Positions 1 through 7,764 of a stretch of DNA of 19,041 bases are shown here, piece after piece. The translations under genes and the position numbers were made by a program. Origin of the DNA: Gallionellaceae bacterium UBA5126 (GTDB lineage: Bacteria > Pseudomonadota > Gammaproteobacteria > Burkholderiales > Gallionellaceae); contig DHYQ01000035.1 in the NCBI GenBank assembly GCA_002414205.1, positions 1,999-21,039 of the forward strand, in the 5' to 3' direction. Position 1 is the first letter of the stretch. Each line of letters opens with the position of its first letter. The notes under the pieces are model-generated. The model had not been told where the DNA came from, searched no databases, and worked only from the letters and a program-made list of their open reading frames with translations.

Positions 1-276
1 ATCACCGGCAAGGACGCCGAAGCCGCGCTGGGCCGTGCCCACATCACCGTGAACAAGAACGCCATCCCCAACGATCCGCAAAAGCCTTTCGTCACCAGCG
101 GGATTCGCATCGGCACCCCCGCCATGACCACCCGTGGTTTCAAGGAACTGGAAGCCGAGCAACTGGCGCACCTGATCGCCGACGTGCTGGAAGCACCAAA
201 TGACGAAGCCGTCACTGCACGCGTGGCCGCTGAAGTCAAAAAACTGTGCGACAAGCACCCCGTGTACGGCGCATAA
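1..276 (+). CDS. glyA: Serine hydroxymethyltransferase, C-terminal end (partial)
   Basis: The open frame enters at base 1 and ends with TAA at 274-276, giving the last 91 residues of GlyA. This PLP enzyme interconverts serine and glycine and charges tetrahydrofolate with a one-carbon unit in the cytoplasm. The visible stretch is typical of the family's C-terminal domain: [20 protein letters not shown], then a segment with [20 protein letters not shown] and TTRGF, the most conserved end block of SHMT. The catalytic lysine lies upstream of the window. A terminator follows 17 nt after the stop, so the gene ends its transcript here and is separate from the B12 genes downstream. Identification is firm; only the 5' part is missing. 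Confidence 0.95.
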   Translation: MTGKDAEAALGRAHITVNKNAIPNDPQKPFVTSGIRIGTPAMTTRGFKELEAEQLAHLIADVLEAPNDEAVTARVAAEVKKLCDKHPVYGA

Positions 277-293
277 GTTTCACCGCCCCACGC

Positions 294-323
294 AAAACGG
301 CACGCTACGGCGTGCCGTTTTTT
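294..323 (+). terminator. Rho-independent terminator of glyA
   Basis: A perfect 9-bp stem (297-305 with 310-318, ACGGCACGC paired to GCGTGCCGT) closes on a TACG tetraloop. It is flanked by AAA at 294-296 and followed by a run of T to 323. It lies 17 nt after the glyA stop. Confidence 0.9.
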
Positions 324-343
324 ATACCCTGAAAACCGTCAGC

Positions 344-372
344 TTTTCTTTTTCCGCTTGTTCCGCTACAGT
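344..372 (+). promoter_or_regulatory. Candidate promoter of the riboswitch-btuB transcript
   Basis: TACAGT at 367-372 can serve as a -10 box, with a weak -35 (TTTTCT, 344-349) 17 nt upstream. Initiation about 7 nt later would put the transcript start at the first base of the riboswitch P1 stem. That agreement is the main support; the -35 itself is poor. Confidence 0.35.
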
Positions 373-379
373 GCGCGCC

Positions 380-549
380 GTTTTGAGGTGCCGGGGGCGT
401 TTTGCGCCGCCGGTTAAACGGGAAGCAGGTGTGAATCCTGCGCTGCCCCCGCAACGGTCAGCAAGTGTGGACACGTCATTACGCCACTGTGAGTCATCAT
501 GGGAAGGCGACGTGTTTTGTCTTGCCAGCCCGGATACCGGCCTGAAAAC
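380..549 (+). promoter_or_regulatory. Cobalamin (adenosylcobalamin) riboswitch
   Basis: The conserved core of the B12 riboswitch is present in order. GGTGCC is at 387-392. The block around AAACGGGAAGCAGGTGTGAA (416-435) follows, then the B12 box CTGCCCCCGCAACGGT (443-458). The GCCACTG/TGGGAAGG peripheral stem lies at about 483-507, and the closing segment CCCGGATACCGGCCTG at 529-544. GTTTTGAGG at the start pairs with CCTGAAAAC at the end (one mismatch) to form P1. The element represses downstream B12 uptake genes when coenzyme B12 is plentiful. The next gene in the same direction is btuB, the classic target, although the leader is unusually long. Confidence 0.95.
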
Positions 550-554
550 GTCGG

Positions 555-606
555 GAATCGCCACAACCGGCTGCGCGCTTTGCGCTCACGATGGTTGCGG
601 CGATTC
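555..606 (+). promoter_or_regulatory. Hairpin just after the riboswitch, possible expression platform
   Basis: GAATCGCC (555-562) pairs perfectly with GGCGATTC (599-606), and CAACC (564-568) with GGTTG (593-597) with one mismatch between, enclosing a GC-rich loop. It begins 6 nt after P1 of the riboswitch, where an expression platform is expected. No T-run follows, so a plain intrinsic terminator is unlikely. A Rho-dependent or translation-linked mechanism is possible but not shown. Confidence 0.5.
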
Positions 607-640
607 CTTATGTACAGGAGATGCTGCGGGTCGGCGCATA

Positions 641-744
641 CTCCTTCCCCCTGGCAGGGGGAAGGTTGGGATGGGGGTGGAAAGGTTCACTATGAATGGA
701 ACGTTGCTACCCCCACCCTAGCCCTCCCCCTGTGAGGGGGAGGG
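641..744. repeat. Pair of inverted C/G-rich palindromic repeats (REP-like)
   Basis: CTCCTTCCCCCTGGCAGGGG and its continuation to 678 form a small hairpin unit. A second copy of the same unit lies inverted at 709-744 (ACCCCCACCCTAGCCCTCCC, then a CCCCCTGTGAGGGGG hairpin). The two copies face each other across about 30 nt, as paired REP sequences do. Units of this look are dispersed in many proteobacterial genomes. Here they sit in the leader between riboswitch and btuB. No transposase is nearby. Confidence 0.7.
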
Positions 745-766
745 AATGATTTTTTATGCTCATGCC

Positions 767-841
767 GTAGGGTGGATAAGCGATAGCGCATCCACCGTTT
801 GCACGGAGAGGTGGTGGATGCGCGATGCTTATCCACCCTAC
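767..841. repeat. 75-bp palindromic interspersed repeat, copy 1
   Basis: The left arm GTAGGGTGGATAAGCGATAG to 796 is mirrored by the right arm from GGTGGATGCGC at 813 to CCACCCTAC at 841. A second copy with the same arms and the same 75-bp length lies at 6496-6570. This GTAGGGTGGATAAGC family is a dispersed palindromic element of many proteobacteria, probably a non-autonomous mobile or REP-type sequence. It ends 90 nt before the btuB start. Confidence 0.8.
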
Positions 842-930
842 ACACCCTCGTCGTTTCGGCTTCTGCCCGCCGCGCTCCTGATTTTCACGTTCCAACGGGG
901 ACGCTTGGAACTTTATCTGGAGAGTTATTC

Positions 931-2769
931 ATGCAACAAAAATCGTTATTGGCCGCGCTGTTGAGTGCGGTGGTTTTGCCGTGCGCGGCGCAGGCGGAAA
1001 CCGCCACGCTGGACGAGGTGGTGGTGACGGCCACGCGCAGCGCGCAATCCTTGAACAAAAGTCTGGCCGACAGCACGGTGCTGACTGAGCAGGCCATCCG
1101 CCAGTCCGCTGCACCGGATGTGCTGACGTTGTTGCGCAATCTGGCCGGGGTGGAAATCGCCCAGTCCGGCGGCGTAGGCGGCAACAGCAGTATTTTCCTG
1201 CGCGGCACCAATTCCAATCATGTGCTGGTGTTGCTGGACGGGGTGCGCATCAGCTCGGCTACCACCGGCACCACGGCGCTGGAGCATTTGCTGCCGTCGC
1301 AACTGGCACGCATCGAAGTGGTGCGCGGCAACGTCAGCAGTTTGTATGGCTCGGAAGCCATTGGCGGGGTGATTCAGTTGTTTACCAAGGCCGGTAGCGG
1401 CACGCCTGCGCCGTATGGCAGCGTGGGCGTGGGCAGTCAAGGCACGCGGCAGTTGTCCGCCGGTTTTGGTGGCAGCGTGAACGACACCCGTTTCAACATC
1501 AGCGCAGGCACGCAACAAACCAACGGCATTTCCGCTATCAATCCGCAACTGGCGCCCAGCGCCAACCCCAATCGCAACGGCGACCAGCGCAACAGTTTCA
1601 GCGCGCAGGTGCAGCATGCCCTCAACGCCGACCACCAGTTGAGCGTCCGTGTGTTCAGCGTGCGCGGCAATAATTCCTACGACAGCGCCTTTGGCTTGCC
1701 GACCGATTTGAACAATCTGGTCACGGTACAGGAAAGCGTCGCACTGGCCGCAGACAGCCAGTTCACTGAAAATTGGCATTCGCAAATACGCCTGGCGCAA
1801 GGGCTGGATCGCAATCAAGCCTATCTGAACGCCGTGCCGTCGTTCTTTTTTCAGACCCGCAACAATCAGTTGAGCTGGCAAAACGATGTACAACTGCTGG
1901 CGGGCCATCGTTTGCAACTGGCGGCGGAGCAGCAGGATTTGCAACTGGCCTCGGACACCAAATACAGCCAGAGCAAGCGCAAGATCAACAGCTTGCTGGC
2001 CGGGTATATCGGCGAGTGGGGCGCGCATCAGGTGCAGGTCAACGTGCGGCAGGATCGCTATTCCGACCTAGGCAATGCCAACAGCGGCTTGCTGCGCTAC
2101 GGCTGGCAGATCAACGAGGACTGGCGGATGTTCGCCAGCGTGGGCACCGGCTTCAAAGCACCGACCTTTGCCGATATGTATTACCCACTGACTTTTGGTT
2201 ATTCCGGCAATCCCAATTTGCGCCCGGAACGCGCCACCAGCCGGGAACTCGGCCTGCAATACGCCGCCAGTGGGCAGAAGGTCAAACTGGTGTATTTCGA
2301 TCAGCGCATCCGCGACCTGATTGCCATCAACAACACCTTCACCAGCATGACCAACATCGGCCAAGTGCGTAGCGATGGCCTGGCGTTGCAATACGATGCC
2401 ACGCTGGATCGCACGCGCATCAGTGCCAACCTGACGCTGCAAAACCCACGCGATGCCCAGACTGGTCAGCGTTTGTTGCGCCGCAGCAAGGAAAGCGCCA
2501 GCGTCAATGTCAGCCAGGATTTTGGCACTTGGCAAGCGGGGGCGACCTTGCGTCATAACGGCAACCGCCCCGACGGCGACATTGCCACCTTTGCCGCGCT
2601 GACCTTGCCCAGCTATCAAGTGCTGGATCTCAACCTGCATTACGCGCTGGATCCACACCTGTCGCTGGTTGGTCGCGTGGACAACCTGCTGAACAAAAAT
2701 TACATGCAGGTGCATGGCTACAACACCCAAGGTCGCACCCTGTATCTGGGCCTGAATTACCAGCCCTGA
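931..2769 (+). CDS. btuB: TonB-dependent outer-membrane vitamin B12 receptor BtuB
   Basis: The 612-residue product imports cobalamin across the outer membrane using TonB energy. The start at 931 is chosen because it gives a clean signal peptide (MQQKSLLAALLSAVV...AQA, about residues 1-22) and has GGAGAG at 919-924. An in-frame start at 799 would translate repeat DNA. The TonB box DEVVVTATR is at residues 28-36. The plug domain follows (VLTLLRNLAGVEI, IFLRGTNSNHVLVLLDGVRI, RIEVVRGNVSSLYGSEAIGG to about 150), then a beta-barrel of some 460 residues with the late-barrel motif LVGRVDNLLNKNY. Length matches BtuB (about 600). The upstream cobalamin riboswitch supports B12 as substrate. A related corrinoid or siderophore receptor is the only serious alternative. 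Confidence 0.88.
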   Translation: MQQKSLLAALLSAVVLPCAAQAETATLDEVVVTATRSAQSLNKSLADSTVLTEQAIRQSAAPDVLTLLRNLAGVEIAQSGGVGGNSSIFLRGTNSNHVLVLLDGVRISSATTGTTALEHLLPSQLARIEVVRGNVSSLYGSEAIGGVIQLFTKAGSGTPAPYGSVGVGSQGTRQLSAGFGGSVNDTRFNISAGTQQTNGISAINPQLAPSANPNRNGDQRNSFSAQVQHALNADHQLSVRVFSVRGNNSYDSAFGLPTDLNNLVTVQESVALAADSQFTENWHSQIRLAQGLDRNQAYLNAVPSFFFQTRNNQLSWQNDVQLLAGHRLQLAAEQQDLQLASDTKYSQSKRKINSLLAGYIGEWGAHQVQVNVRQDRYSDLGNANSGLLRYGWQINEDWRMFASVGTGFKAPTFADMYYPLTFGYSGNPNLRPERATSRELGLQYAASGQKVKLVYFDQRIRDLIAINNTFTSMTNIGQVRSDGLALQYDATLDRTRISANLTLQNPRDAQTGQRLLRRSKESASVNVSQDFGTWQAGATLRHNGNRPDGDIATFAALTLPSYQVLDLNLHYALDPHLSLVGRVDNLLNKNYMQVHGYNTQGRTLYLGLNYQP

Positions 2770-2777
2770 TCGTCGGC

Positions 2778-2808
2778 TTGCCGACCCCGCGTCGGGCGGG
2801 GTCGGCAA
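2778..2808 (+). terminator. Hairpin after btuB, probable terminator
   Basis: A perfect 13-bp stem (2778-2790 with 2796-2808; TTGCCGACCCCGC against GCGGGGTCGGCAA) closes on a 5-nt loop, 8 nt after the btuB stop. There is no T-run, so termination may be weak or the stem may mainly protect the 3' end. Confidence 0.6.
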
Positions 2809-2838
2809 TGCTAGAATCCTCCCCGGAGGATTCTCATT

Positions 2839-4185
2839 ATGCCCGACAAAAATTTTTTCCCGCGTGTGCGCGATGTCGCGCACATGGGGGTCATCATCGT
2901 CCCCAGCCACACCAGCGTTGCCGACGCGGTGTCATTGATGGAGCAACACAACCTGAGCGATGTGGTGTTCGAGGGTGAGCAGGGCCACGCCATTTTTACC
3001 GTGGACACCCTGATGCTGCTGCGCCAACACAAGCGCACCTTGAACTTGCCGCTGTGCGACATTGCCACCCCGCGCCTGCACTATGTCGATGGCGACGAAA
3101 GTGTGTTGCGTCTGTTATCGCGTTTCGATCATTGCAACTGCCGCTATCTGGGCGTGCTGGATGCCGCACGCAATCTGGTCGGCATCGTGTCACATTCCGA
3201 TGTTCTGGCTTCCGTCGATCCGACGCTGATGATGGAGCACAAAAAACTCAACGATGTGCTGCACAAGCGCCGCCTGGAAATGGTGGACTTCGACACGCCG
3301 ACAGAAACCGCACTGGCCAGCCTGAACAGTGTGGAAGATACCGTACTGGTACTGAAAAACAGCCAATTGGCGGGCATCGTCACCACCCGCGATGCCATCC
3401 GCATGATTAACGACAACGTGAACACCCACGAGCCGATTGGATGGCACATGACGCATCCCGTGTGGACGATACGCCCCAACGAAACCATCAAATCCGCCAT
3501 CGAGCTGATCCGTGCCCACCATTTCAAGCGTGCCGTGGTGGTAGATGAACACAACTGCGTGCTAGGCGTGGTGACGCAACGAGAGTTGGTGGAAGTGACC
3601 TATGGCCGCTGGGCCGAGATGATGAAGCTGCACGCACACGAACTGGGCGAAATGGTACAAATGCTGGAAAGCGCTAATCAGGAATTACGGCGCGACACCC
3701 TGACCGACCCGCTGACCGGCGTGGGCAACCGTCGCCGTATCAATCAAGTCATCGAAGCAGAAATCGGCCGCTACTACCGCCTCGCCATGAGTGCTTTTTC
3801 GGTACTGCTGCTGGACATTGATCATTTCAAACAGGTCAACGACACCCACGGCCATTTGTTGGGCGACCGGGTGCTGAAGTGCTTATGCGAACGGGTGGCG
3901 GGCAAGTTGCGTGGTTCGGATGAAATCGCCCGCTGGGGCGGCGAAGAATTTGTGGTCGTACTGCCAACAGCGCATCAGCACAACGCACTGGAATTGGCCG
4001 AGCGTATCCGCCAAACCGTGGCTATGGCCCCCCTGGAAGGCTTGGCGATTACCATCAGCATCGGTGTGGCGGAATACGTGCGCGGCGAATCCATGGAGTC
4101 GCTGATGATGCGCGCCGATGAGGCGCTGTATGCGGCCAAACAAGGTGGGCGCAACCGGGTACGCGCGGCGACTCAGTCGCTCTGA
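2839..4185 (+). CDS. Diguanylate cyclase with four N-terminal CBS motifs
   Basis: The 448-residue product is predicted to make cyclic di-GMP from two GTP. Two CBS-domain pairs occupy about residues 8-125 and 135-255 (for example VIIVPSHTSVADAVSLMEQH, NLVGIVSHSDVL, and IRPNETIKSAIELIRAHHFK, VLGVVTQRELVE). They usually bind adenine nucleotides and would act as the sensor. A short coiled region (about 258-285) leads to a GGDEF domain starting DTLTDPLTGVGNRRR. The active site is GGEEF at 367-371, with LLLDIDHFKQVND around D326. An inhibitory RxxD site (RGSD, 358-361) sits at the canonical distance before it, so product feedback is likely. There are no membrane segments. GGAGGA at 2825-2830 fixes the start. 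Its 3' end overlaps the convergent permease by 13 bp. Confidence 0.92.
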   Translation: MPDKNFFPRVRDVAHMGVIIVPSHTSVADAVSLMEQHNLSDVVFEGEQGHAIFTVDTLMLLRQHKRTLNLPLCDIATPRLHYVDGDESVLRLLSRFDHCNCRYLGVLDAARNLVGIVSHSDVLASVDPTLMMEHKKLNDVLHKRRLEMVDFDTPTETALASLNSVEDTVLVLKNSQLAGIVTTRDAIRMINDNVNTHEPIGWHMTHPVWTIRPNETIKSAIELIRAHHFKRAVVVDEHNCVLGVVTQRELVEVTYGRWAEMMKLHAHELGEMVQMLESANQELRRDTLTDPLTGVGNRRRINQVIEAEIGRYYRLAMSAFSVLLLDIDHFKQVNDTHGHLLGDRVLKCLCERVAGKLRGSDEIARWGGEEFVVVLPTAHQHNALELAERIRQTVAMAPLEGLAITISIGVAEYVRGESMESLMMRADEALYAAKQGGRNRVRAATQSL

Positions 4186-5051
4186 TACAGCTTACCTGAC
4201 CACAAACTGGCCGACACGATCAGCAGCGCGCCCAGCCAGTCGCGCCATTCCATCGCTTCTCCCGCCAGCACGTAGGACGCAACCGCCGCCGCCACCAGCT
4301 CGAACAAAAACAGCAACATGGCACGGTTGGCGGGCAAATGGGTCACGCCGTATTGCACGGCAAAACTGGTGGCGAACAGGGTAATGCCCAGCAGCAGCAA
4401 CAGCACGGCATTCGTCCCATCAATGGCGGCAAACTGCCGCGCCAGCCCACCCTGCCACCACAGCAGCGGCGCGGTCAGCAGGGCGGTACCGAACCAGATG
4501 CTGTAGGCCTTGGTTTCCACGCTCAACTGCGCGGCGCGGCGTGAAATCACATTCGACAGCGCAAAACTCATCCCCGCCGACAGGCCAAACCACTCCGACA
4601 GACTTTGCGGCAGCGGCAGGCCGCGCTCCGGTTGCCACAACATCACCAGCGCCCCGCCTAGCGACAGCGCCATCACCACATAGCCATAGCGATTCAGCCG
4701 CTCGCCCAGCAGCCAGTAGGAGAACAATATCGTCCACAGCGGCGCGAGGTAGAACAGCAGCAACACCCGCATCACATCGCCGTCCAGCATGCCCAGCACA
4801 TAGCCAAAATTGGCCCAGCCCGCCGTCAATACCAGCCACAACACCGGCTGCCAGACCTGGCGCAACTCGCGCCAGACATGCGGCAACCACAGTGCACCGC
4901 ACAGCATCGCCACCACGTAAGTCAACAAGGTCGCCACACCGCCCGACACCCCGGCCAATTGCAACTCGCGGTAGGGGTACCAAATCAACCCCCACACCAG
5001 CGCCCCGCTCAACACCCCGGCCACCGGAAAAAACTTGCTGGATGCAGACAT
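4173..5051 (-). CDS. EamA/DMT-family inner-membrane permease
   Basis: The 292-residue protein is almost entirely hydrophobic, with about ten predicted membrane helices in two repeated halves. This is the layout of EamA (drug/metabolite transporter) exporters. The first helix holds GVLSGALVWGLIWYPYREL and the second half begins near LSEWFGLSAGMSFALSNVIS; both are EamA-like. Substrate cannot be told from sequence; relatives export amino acids, nucleosides or other metabolites. The start at 5051 gives the usual length; the upstream GACGGGGCGA is a weak ribosome site. It is convergent with the diguanylate cyclase, their stop ends overlapping by 13 bp, and divergent from dapC. Confidence 0.85.
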   Translation of the reverse strand: MSASSKFFPVAGVLSGALVWGLIWYPYRELQLAGVSGGVATLLTYVVAMLCGALWLPHVWRELRQVWQPVLWLVLTAGWANFGYVLGMLDGDVMRVLLLFYLAPLWTILFSYWLLGERLNRYGYVVMALSLGGALVMLWQPERGLPLPQSLSEWFGLSAGMSFALSNVISRRAAQLSVETKAYSIWFGTALLTAPLLWWQGGLARQFAAIDGTNAVLLLLLGITLFATSFAVQYGVTHLPANRAMLLFLFELVAAAVASYVLAGEAMEWRDWLGALLIVSASLWSGKLYQSD

Positions 5052-5097
5052 GCTCGCCCCGTCAGAAAGAAGTCGGCGGATTACACCATAGAAGAGC

Positions 5098-5176
5098 GCC
5101 TAGCGGCTAGTCGTTAGCTTCTAGCGCCTAGCGCTTGCCTGGCGACTAACCGCTAACGACTAGCGACTAATCGTCG
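5098..5176. repeat. CTAG-rich palindromic repeat cluster
   Basis: CTAGTCGTTAGC (5107-5118) is perfectly repeated in inverted form as GCTAACGACTAG (5152-5163). The stretch around and between them is built of degenerate GCGCCTAGCG, GCGGCTAG and GCGACTA(A) units. The cluster fills the divergent intergenic region between the permease and dapC. It resembles dispersed palindromic elements rather than a regulator site, but I do not recognise a named family. Confidence 0.7.
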
Positions 5177-5220
5177 CACCGCCTACAATGCCGCCCGTTT
5201 TCAACTTGAGCCTGCTGCAC

Positions 5221-6408
5221 ATGAATCCCGATTTGAACCGTTTGCAACCTTACCCCTTCCAGAAACTGGCGGCGCTATTCCGTGACATCACGCCCAATCC
5301 GGCTTACACGCCGATTCGTTTGTCGATTGGCGAGCCGAAACATGCCACGCCGGCGTTTATTTGCGATGCGCTGGTGGGGGCGCTGGATGGGCTGGCGAGT
5401 TATCCCAGCACGGCGGGCAGCGATGAATTGCGCGCCACGATTGCCACTTGGGTCGGTCAACGTTATGACTTGCCGCCGCTGAATCCCAAAACCCAGGTGT
5501 TGCCCATCAACGGCAGCCGTGAGGCGCTGTTTGCCTTTGCCCAGACCGTACTGGATCGCAGCCGCCCCGACCCGGTGGTGGTGTGCCCCAATCCTTTCTA
5601 CCAGATTTACGAAGGCGCGGCTTTCTTGGGCGGGGCCACGCCGTATTTCCTCAACACCCTGGCCGAAGACAACTTTGCCCTGAACTTCGCGCAACTGCCG
5701 CCGGAAGTCTGGCAGCGCACGCAGTTGATTTACGTTTGCTCGCCCGGCAATCCCACCGGCAAGGTGATGTCGCTGGCGGAGTGGCAAACGCTGTTCGAGT
5801 TGTCCGACCGCTATGGTTTTGTGATTGCCTCGGACGAGTGCTATTCGGAAATTTATTTTGACGAAAAACCGCTGGGCGGCTTGCAGGCGGCGCGGCAATT
5901 GGGACGCGAGGATTACCGCAATCTGCTGATGTTCTCCAGCCTGTCCAAGCGCTCCAACGTGCCGGGCATGCGCTCCGGTTTTGTGGCGGGCGATGCCAAG
6001 TTGGTGGAAAAATTCACCCTGTACCGCACTTACCACGGCTCAGCCATGAGCCCCAGCGTGCAAAGCGCCAGCGTCGCTGCCTGGCAGGACGAGGCGCATG
6101 TGGCAGAAAATCGCCGCCTGTATGCGGAAAAATTCGCCCGCGTGGTGGAAATTTTGCAGCCGGTGCTGCCCGTCACCCTGCCGGATGCCAGCTTTTACCT
6201 GTGGATTCCCACGCCCATTTCCGACACCGAATTCGCCCAACGCTTGTACCGCGATTACCATGTGACCGTGTTGCCCGGCAGCTACTTGGCGCGGGAGGTA
6301 CGTGGCGTGAATGCCGGGGCCAATTTCGTCCGTCTGGCGCTGGTGGCCAGTACCGAAGAAACCGTGGCAGGCGCGCAGCGCATTGCCGAATTCGTGCGCG
6401 GGCTGTAA
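5221..6408 (+). CDS. dapC: Succinyldiaminopimelate transaminase (DapC type)
   Basis: The 395-residue fold-type I PLP aminotransferase is of the proteobacterial DapC group. It transfers an amino group from glutamate to N-succinyl-2-amino-6-ketopimelate in lysine and diaminopimelate synthesis. The start at 5221 (MNPDLNRLQPYPFQKLAALF) matches the family N-terminus; an in-frame ATG at 5188 would add 11 unlikely residues, and neither has a strong ribosome site. Visible motifs: SIGEPKHATP (35-44), INGSREALFAFAQ, SPGNPTG (174-180), SDECYSEIYF with D205 for the pyridine nitrogen, and SSLSKRSN with the PLP lysine K243, then PGMRSGF. Another class I aminotransferase specificity is possible, but DapC is the best reading. 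Confidence 0.88.
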   Translation: MNPDLNRLQPYPFQKLAALFRDITPNPAYTPIRLSIGEPKHATPAFICDALVGALDGLASYPSTAGSDELRATIATWVGQRYDLPPLNPKTQVLPINGSREALFAFAQTVLDRSRPDPVVVCPNPFYQIYEGAAFLGGATPYFLNTLAEDNFALNFAQLPPEVWQRTQLIYVCSPGNPTGKVMSLAEWQTLFELSDRYGFVIASDECYSEIYFDEKPLGGLQAARQLGREDYRNLLMFSSLSKRSNVPGMRSGFVAGDAKLVEKFTLYRTYHGSAMSPSVQSASVAAWQDEAHVAENRRLYAEKFARVVEILQPVLPVTLPDASFYLWIPTPISDTEFAQRLYRDYHVTVLPGSYLAREVRGVNAGANFVRLALVASTEETVAGAQRIAEFVRGL

Positions 6409-6495
6409 CGCAGTACAAGCCAACAGAAAAATTGGCGCATAATCTTCGACCTGCGCCTGCGTGCGTATACCCCGCCCTCCGTGCAGGGCTGGGCC

Positions 6496-6570
6496 GTAGG
6501 GCGGATAAGCAACGCGCATCCGCCAGACACCGCACGAATTGGGTGGATGCGCTACGCTTATCCACCCTAC
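6496..6570. repeat. 75-bp palindromic interspersed repeat, copy 2
   Basis: The left arm GTAGGGCGGATAAGCAACGC and onward to about 6523 and the right arm from GGTGGATGCGCTACGC to CCACCCTAC (6542-6570) match copy 1 at 767-841 in sequence and total length; the centres differ. It lies between dapC and btuM, ending 31 nt before the btuM start, so it belongs to the btuM leader. No cobalamin riboswitch is visible in this gap. Confidence 0.8.
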
Positions 6571-6601
6571 GCCCGACAACATTTTTATAAAGGAGTGCAC
6601 C

Positions 6602-7144
6602 ATGACCAATTCCCGAATCAACCAAGGCCTACTGGCTGCGGCCCTGATCGCCCTGATGGGCGCGACCCGTTTTTATCACTTCGGTACGACGCTGCACTTA
6701 CCGGACGCCTCGCTGGCGGTGTTTTTGCTGGCCGGACTATGGCTGCGCGATGCGCGCTGGCTGGCGGCATTGTTGCTGCAAGCGGCGGCGATTGATTATT
6801 TGGCGATTACCCAATTTGGCGTGAGCGATTATTGCGTGACGCCGGGCTATACCTTCCTGCTGCCGACGTATGCCCTGCTGTGGGCCGCCGGGCGTGGCAT
6901 GCAGCGCGTCAGCGCTTGGCACCTGCAAGCGGCCATTGCCACGGCAGCGGTCAGCGCGGCGTTCGTGCTGTCCAATGTGGGTTTTTATGCTTTTTCCGGG
7001 CGCTATACCGACTTGGGCGCAGCCGCGTTTGCGCGTGAAGTGGCGCAGTATTACCTGCCCTATCTGACCAGCGCGGCAATTTATCTGGCACCACTGGCAC
7101 TGGCGTCGGCCTTGTTGCGTCTGCGTCGGCCCGCACTGGCATGA
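6602..7144 (+). CDS. btuM: BtuM-type solitary cobalamin transporter
   Basis: This small membrane protein of 180 residues has about six hydrophobic segments. It resembles BtuM, an S-component-like B12 transporter studied in Thiobacillus denitrificans that works without an ECF ATPase module and uses a conserved cysteine near residue 80 to bind the cobalt of cyanocobalamin. Here a single cysteine, C78, lies in VSDYCVTPGYTFLLPTY, and the N-terminal LHLPDASLAVFLLAG fits the family. AAAGGAG at 6589-6595 precedes the ATG. Its stop overlaps the cobO start (ATGA at 7141-7144), indicating translational coupling. With BtuB outside and CobO inside, it supplies the inner-membrane step. I recognised the family by motif and context, not by search. 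Confidence 0.78.
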   Translation: MTNSRINQGLLAAALIALMGATRFYHFGTTLHLPDASLAVFLLAGLWLRDARWLAALLLQAAAIDYLAITQFGVSDYCVTPGYTFLLPTYALLWAAGRGMQRVSAWHLQAAIATAAVSAAFVLSNVGFYAFSGRYTDLGAAAFAREVAQYYLPYLTSAAIYLAPLALASALLRLRRPALA

Positions 7145-7728
7145 GTGATAGCGCACACCGCCAGCGCATGTCGCGCAAAAAGGCCGTGGTCGAGGCCGCC
7201 ATTGCCCGCGCCGAAGAGGACAAGGGCTTGCTACTGGTGCTGACCGGCAATGGCAAAGGCAAGTCCAGCTCGGCTTTTGGCATGGTGGCGCGCAGTCTGG
7301 GGCACGGGCAACGCGTGGCGGTGGCGCAGTTTTTGAAAAGTCGCCGCGACACCGGCGAAGAGCTGTTTCTGGGACAACATGCCGACTGGCATGTGCTGGG
7401 CGATGGTTTCACTTGGGACACGCAGGATCGGAGTGCTGACATTGCCAGTGCCGAGCGCGGCTGGCAGGTAGCACAAGGTTTTTTGCGCGACCCCGGATTG
7501 CATCTGGTGGTGCTGGACGAGCTGACTTATTTGCTCAACTACGGCTATCTGGACGCGGCACAGGTGTATGCCGATCTGGCCGCCCGCCCGGCCATGCAGC
7601 ATGTCGTCATCACTGGACGTGCCGCCCCGGCGGCGTTATGCGAACTGGCCGATACGGTCAGTGAAATTACCGATGTGAAACACGCCTTCCGCGCCGGGAT
7701 ACGGGCGCAGCCGGGCATCGACTGGTGA
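7141..7728 (+). CDS. cobO: Corrinoid adenosyltransferase CobO/BtuR
   Basis: The 195-residue enzyme attaches the 5'-deoxyadenosyl group of ATP to Co(I) of a corrinoid, the last step in activating imported B12. The CobA/CobO-type P-loop GNGKGKSSS starts at residue 36, preceded by the family N-terminal helix (MSRKKAVVEAAIARAEEDKG). It is followed by RVAVAQFLKS, LHLVVLDELTYLLNYGYLD and HVVITGRAAPAALCELADTV, all standard for the family. It overlaps btuM by 4 bp and precedes the ferredoxin-globin gene by 36 bp, so the three look like one operon. In a genome without corrin synthesis it would act in salvage; no other cob genes are in the window. Confidence 0.95.
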   Translation: MSDSAHRQRMSRKKAVVEAAIARAEEDKGLLLVLTGNGKGKSSSAFGMVARSLGHGQRVAVAQFLKSRRDTGEELFLGQHADWHVLGDGFTWDTQDRSADIASAERGWQVAQGFLRDPGLHLVVLDELTYLLNYGYLDAAQVYADLAARPAMQHVVITGRAAPAALCELADTVSEITDVKHAFRAGIRAQPGIDW

Positions 7729-7764
7729 AGCCATGCTGCGCCAGGACATTGAATAAGGGGAGAG

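Noticed and set aside
621..695. Possible leader peptide (24 codons) after AGGAG at 616-620
   Set aside because: The AGGAG touches the ATG with no spacing, and most of the peptide is repeat DNA.
200..721. + strand open frame across the glyA end, terminator and riboswitch
   Set aside because: It runs through a terminator, a riboswitch and repeats, with no family resemblance.
799..930. Upstream extension of btuB to 799
   Set aside because: The extra 44 codons translate palindromic repeat DNA and would bury the signal peptide.
946..2028. - strand open frame of 360 codons opposite btuB
   Set aside because: Shadow of a GC-rich gene: no recognisable domain, and the + frame is clearly BtuB.
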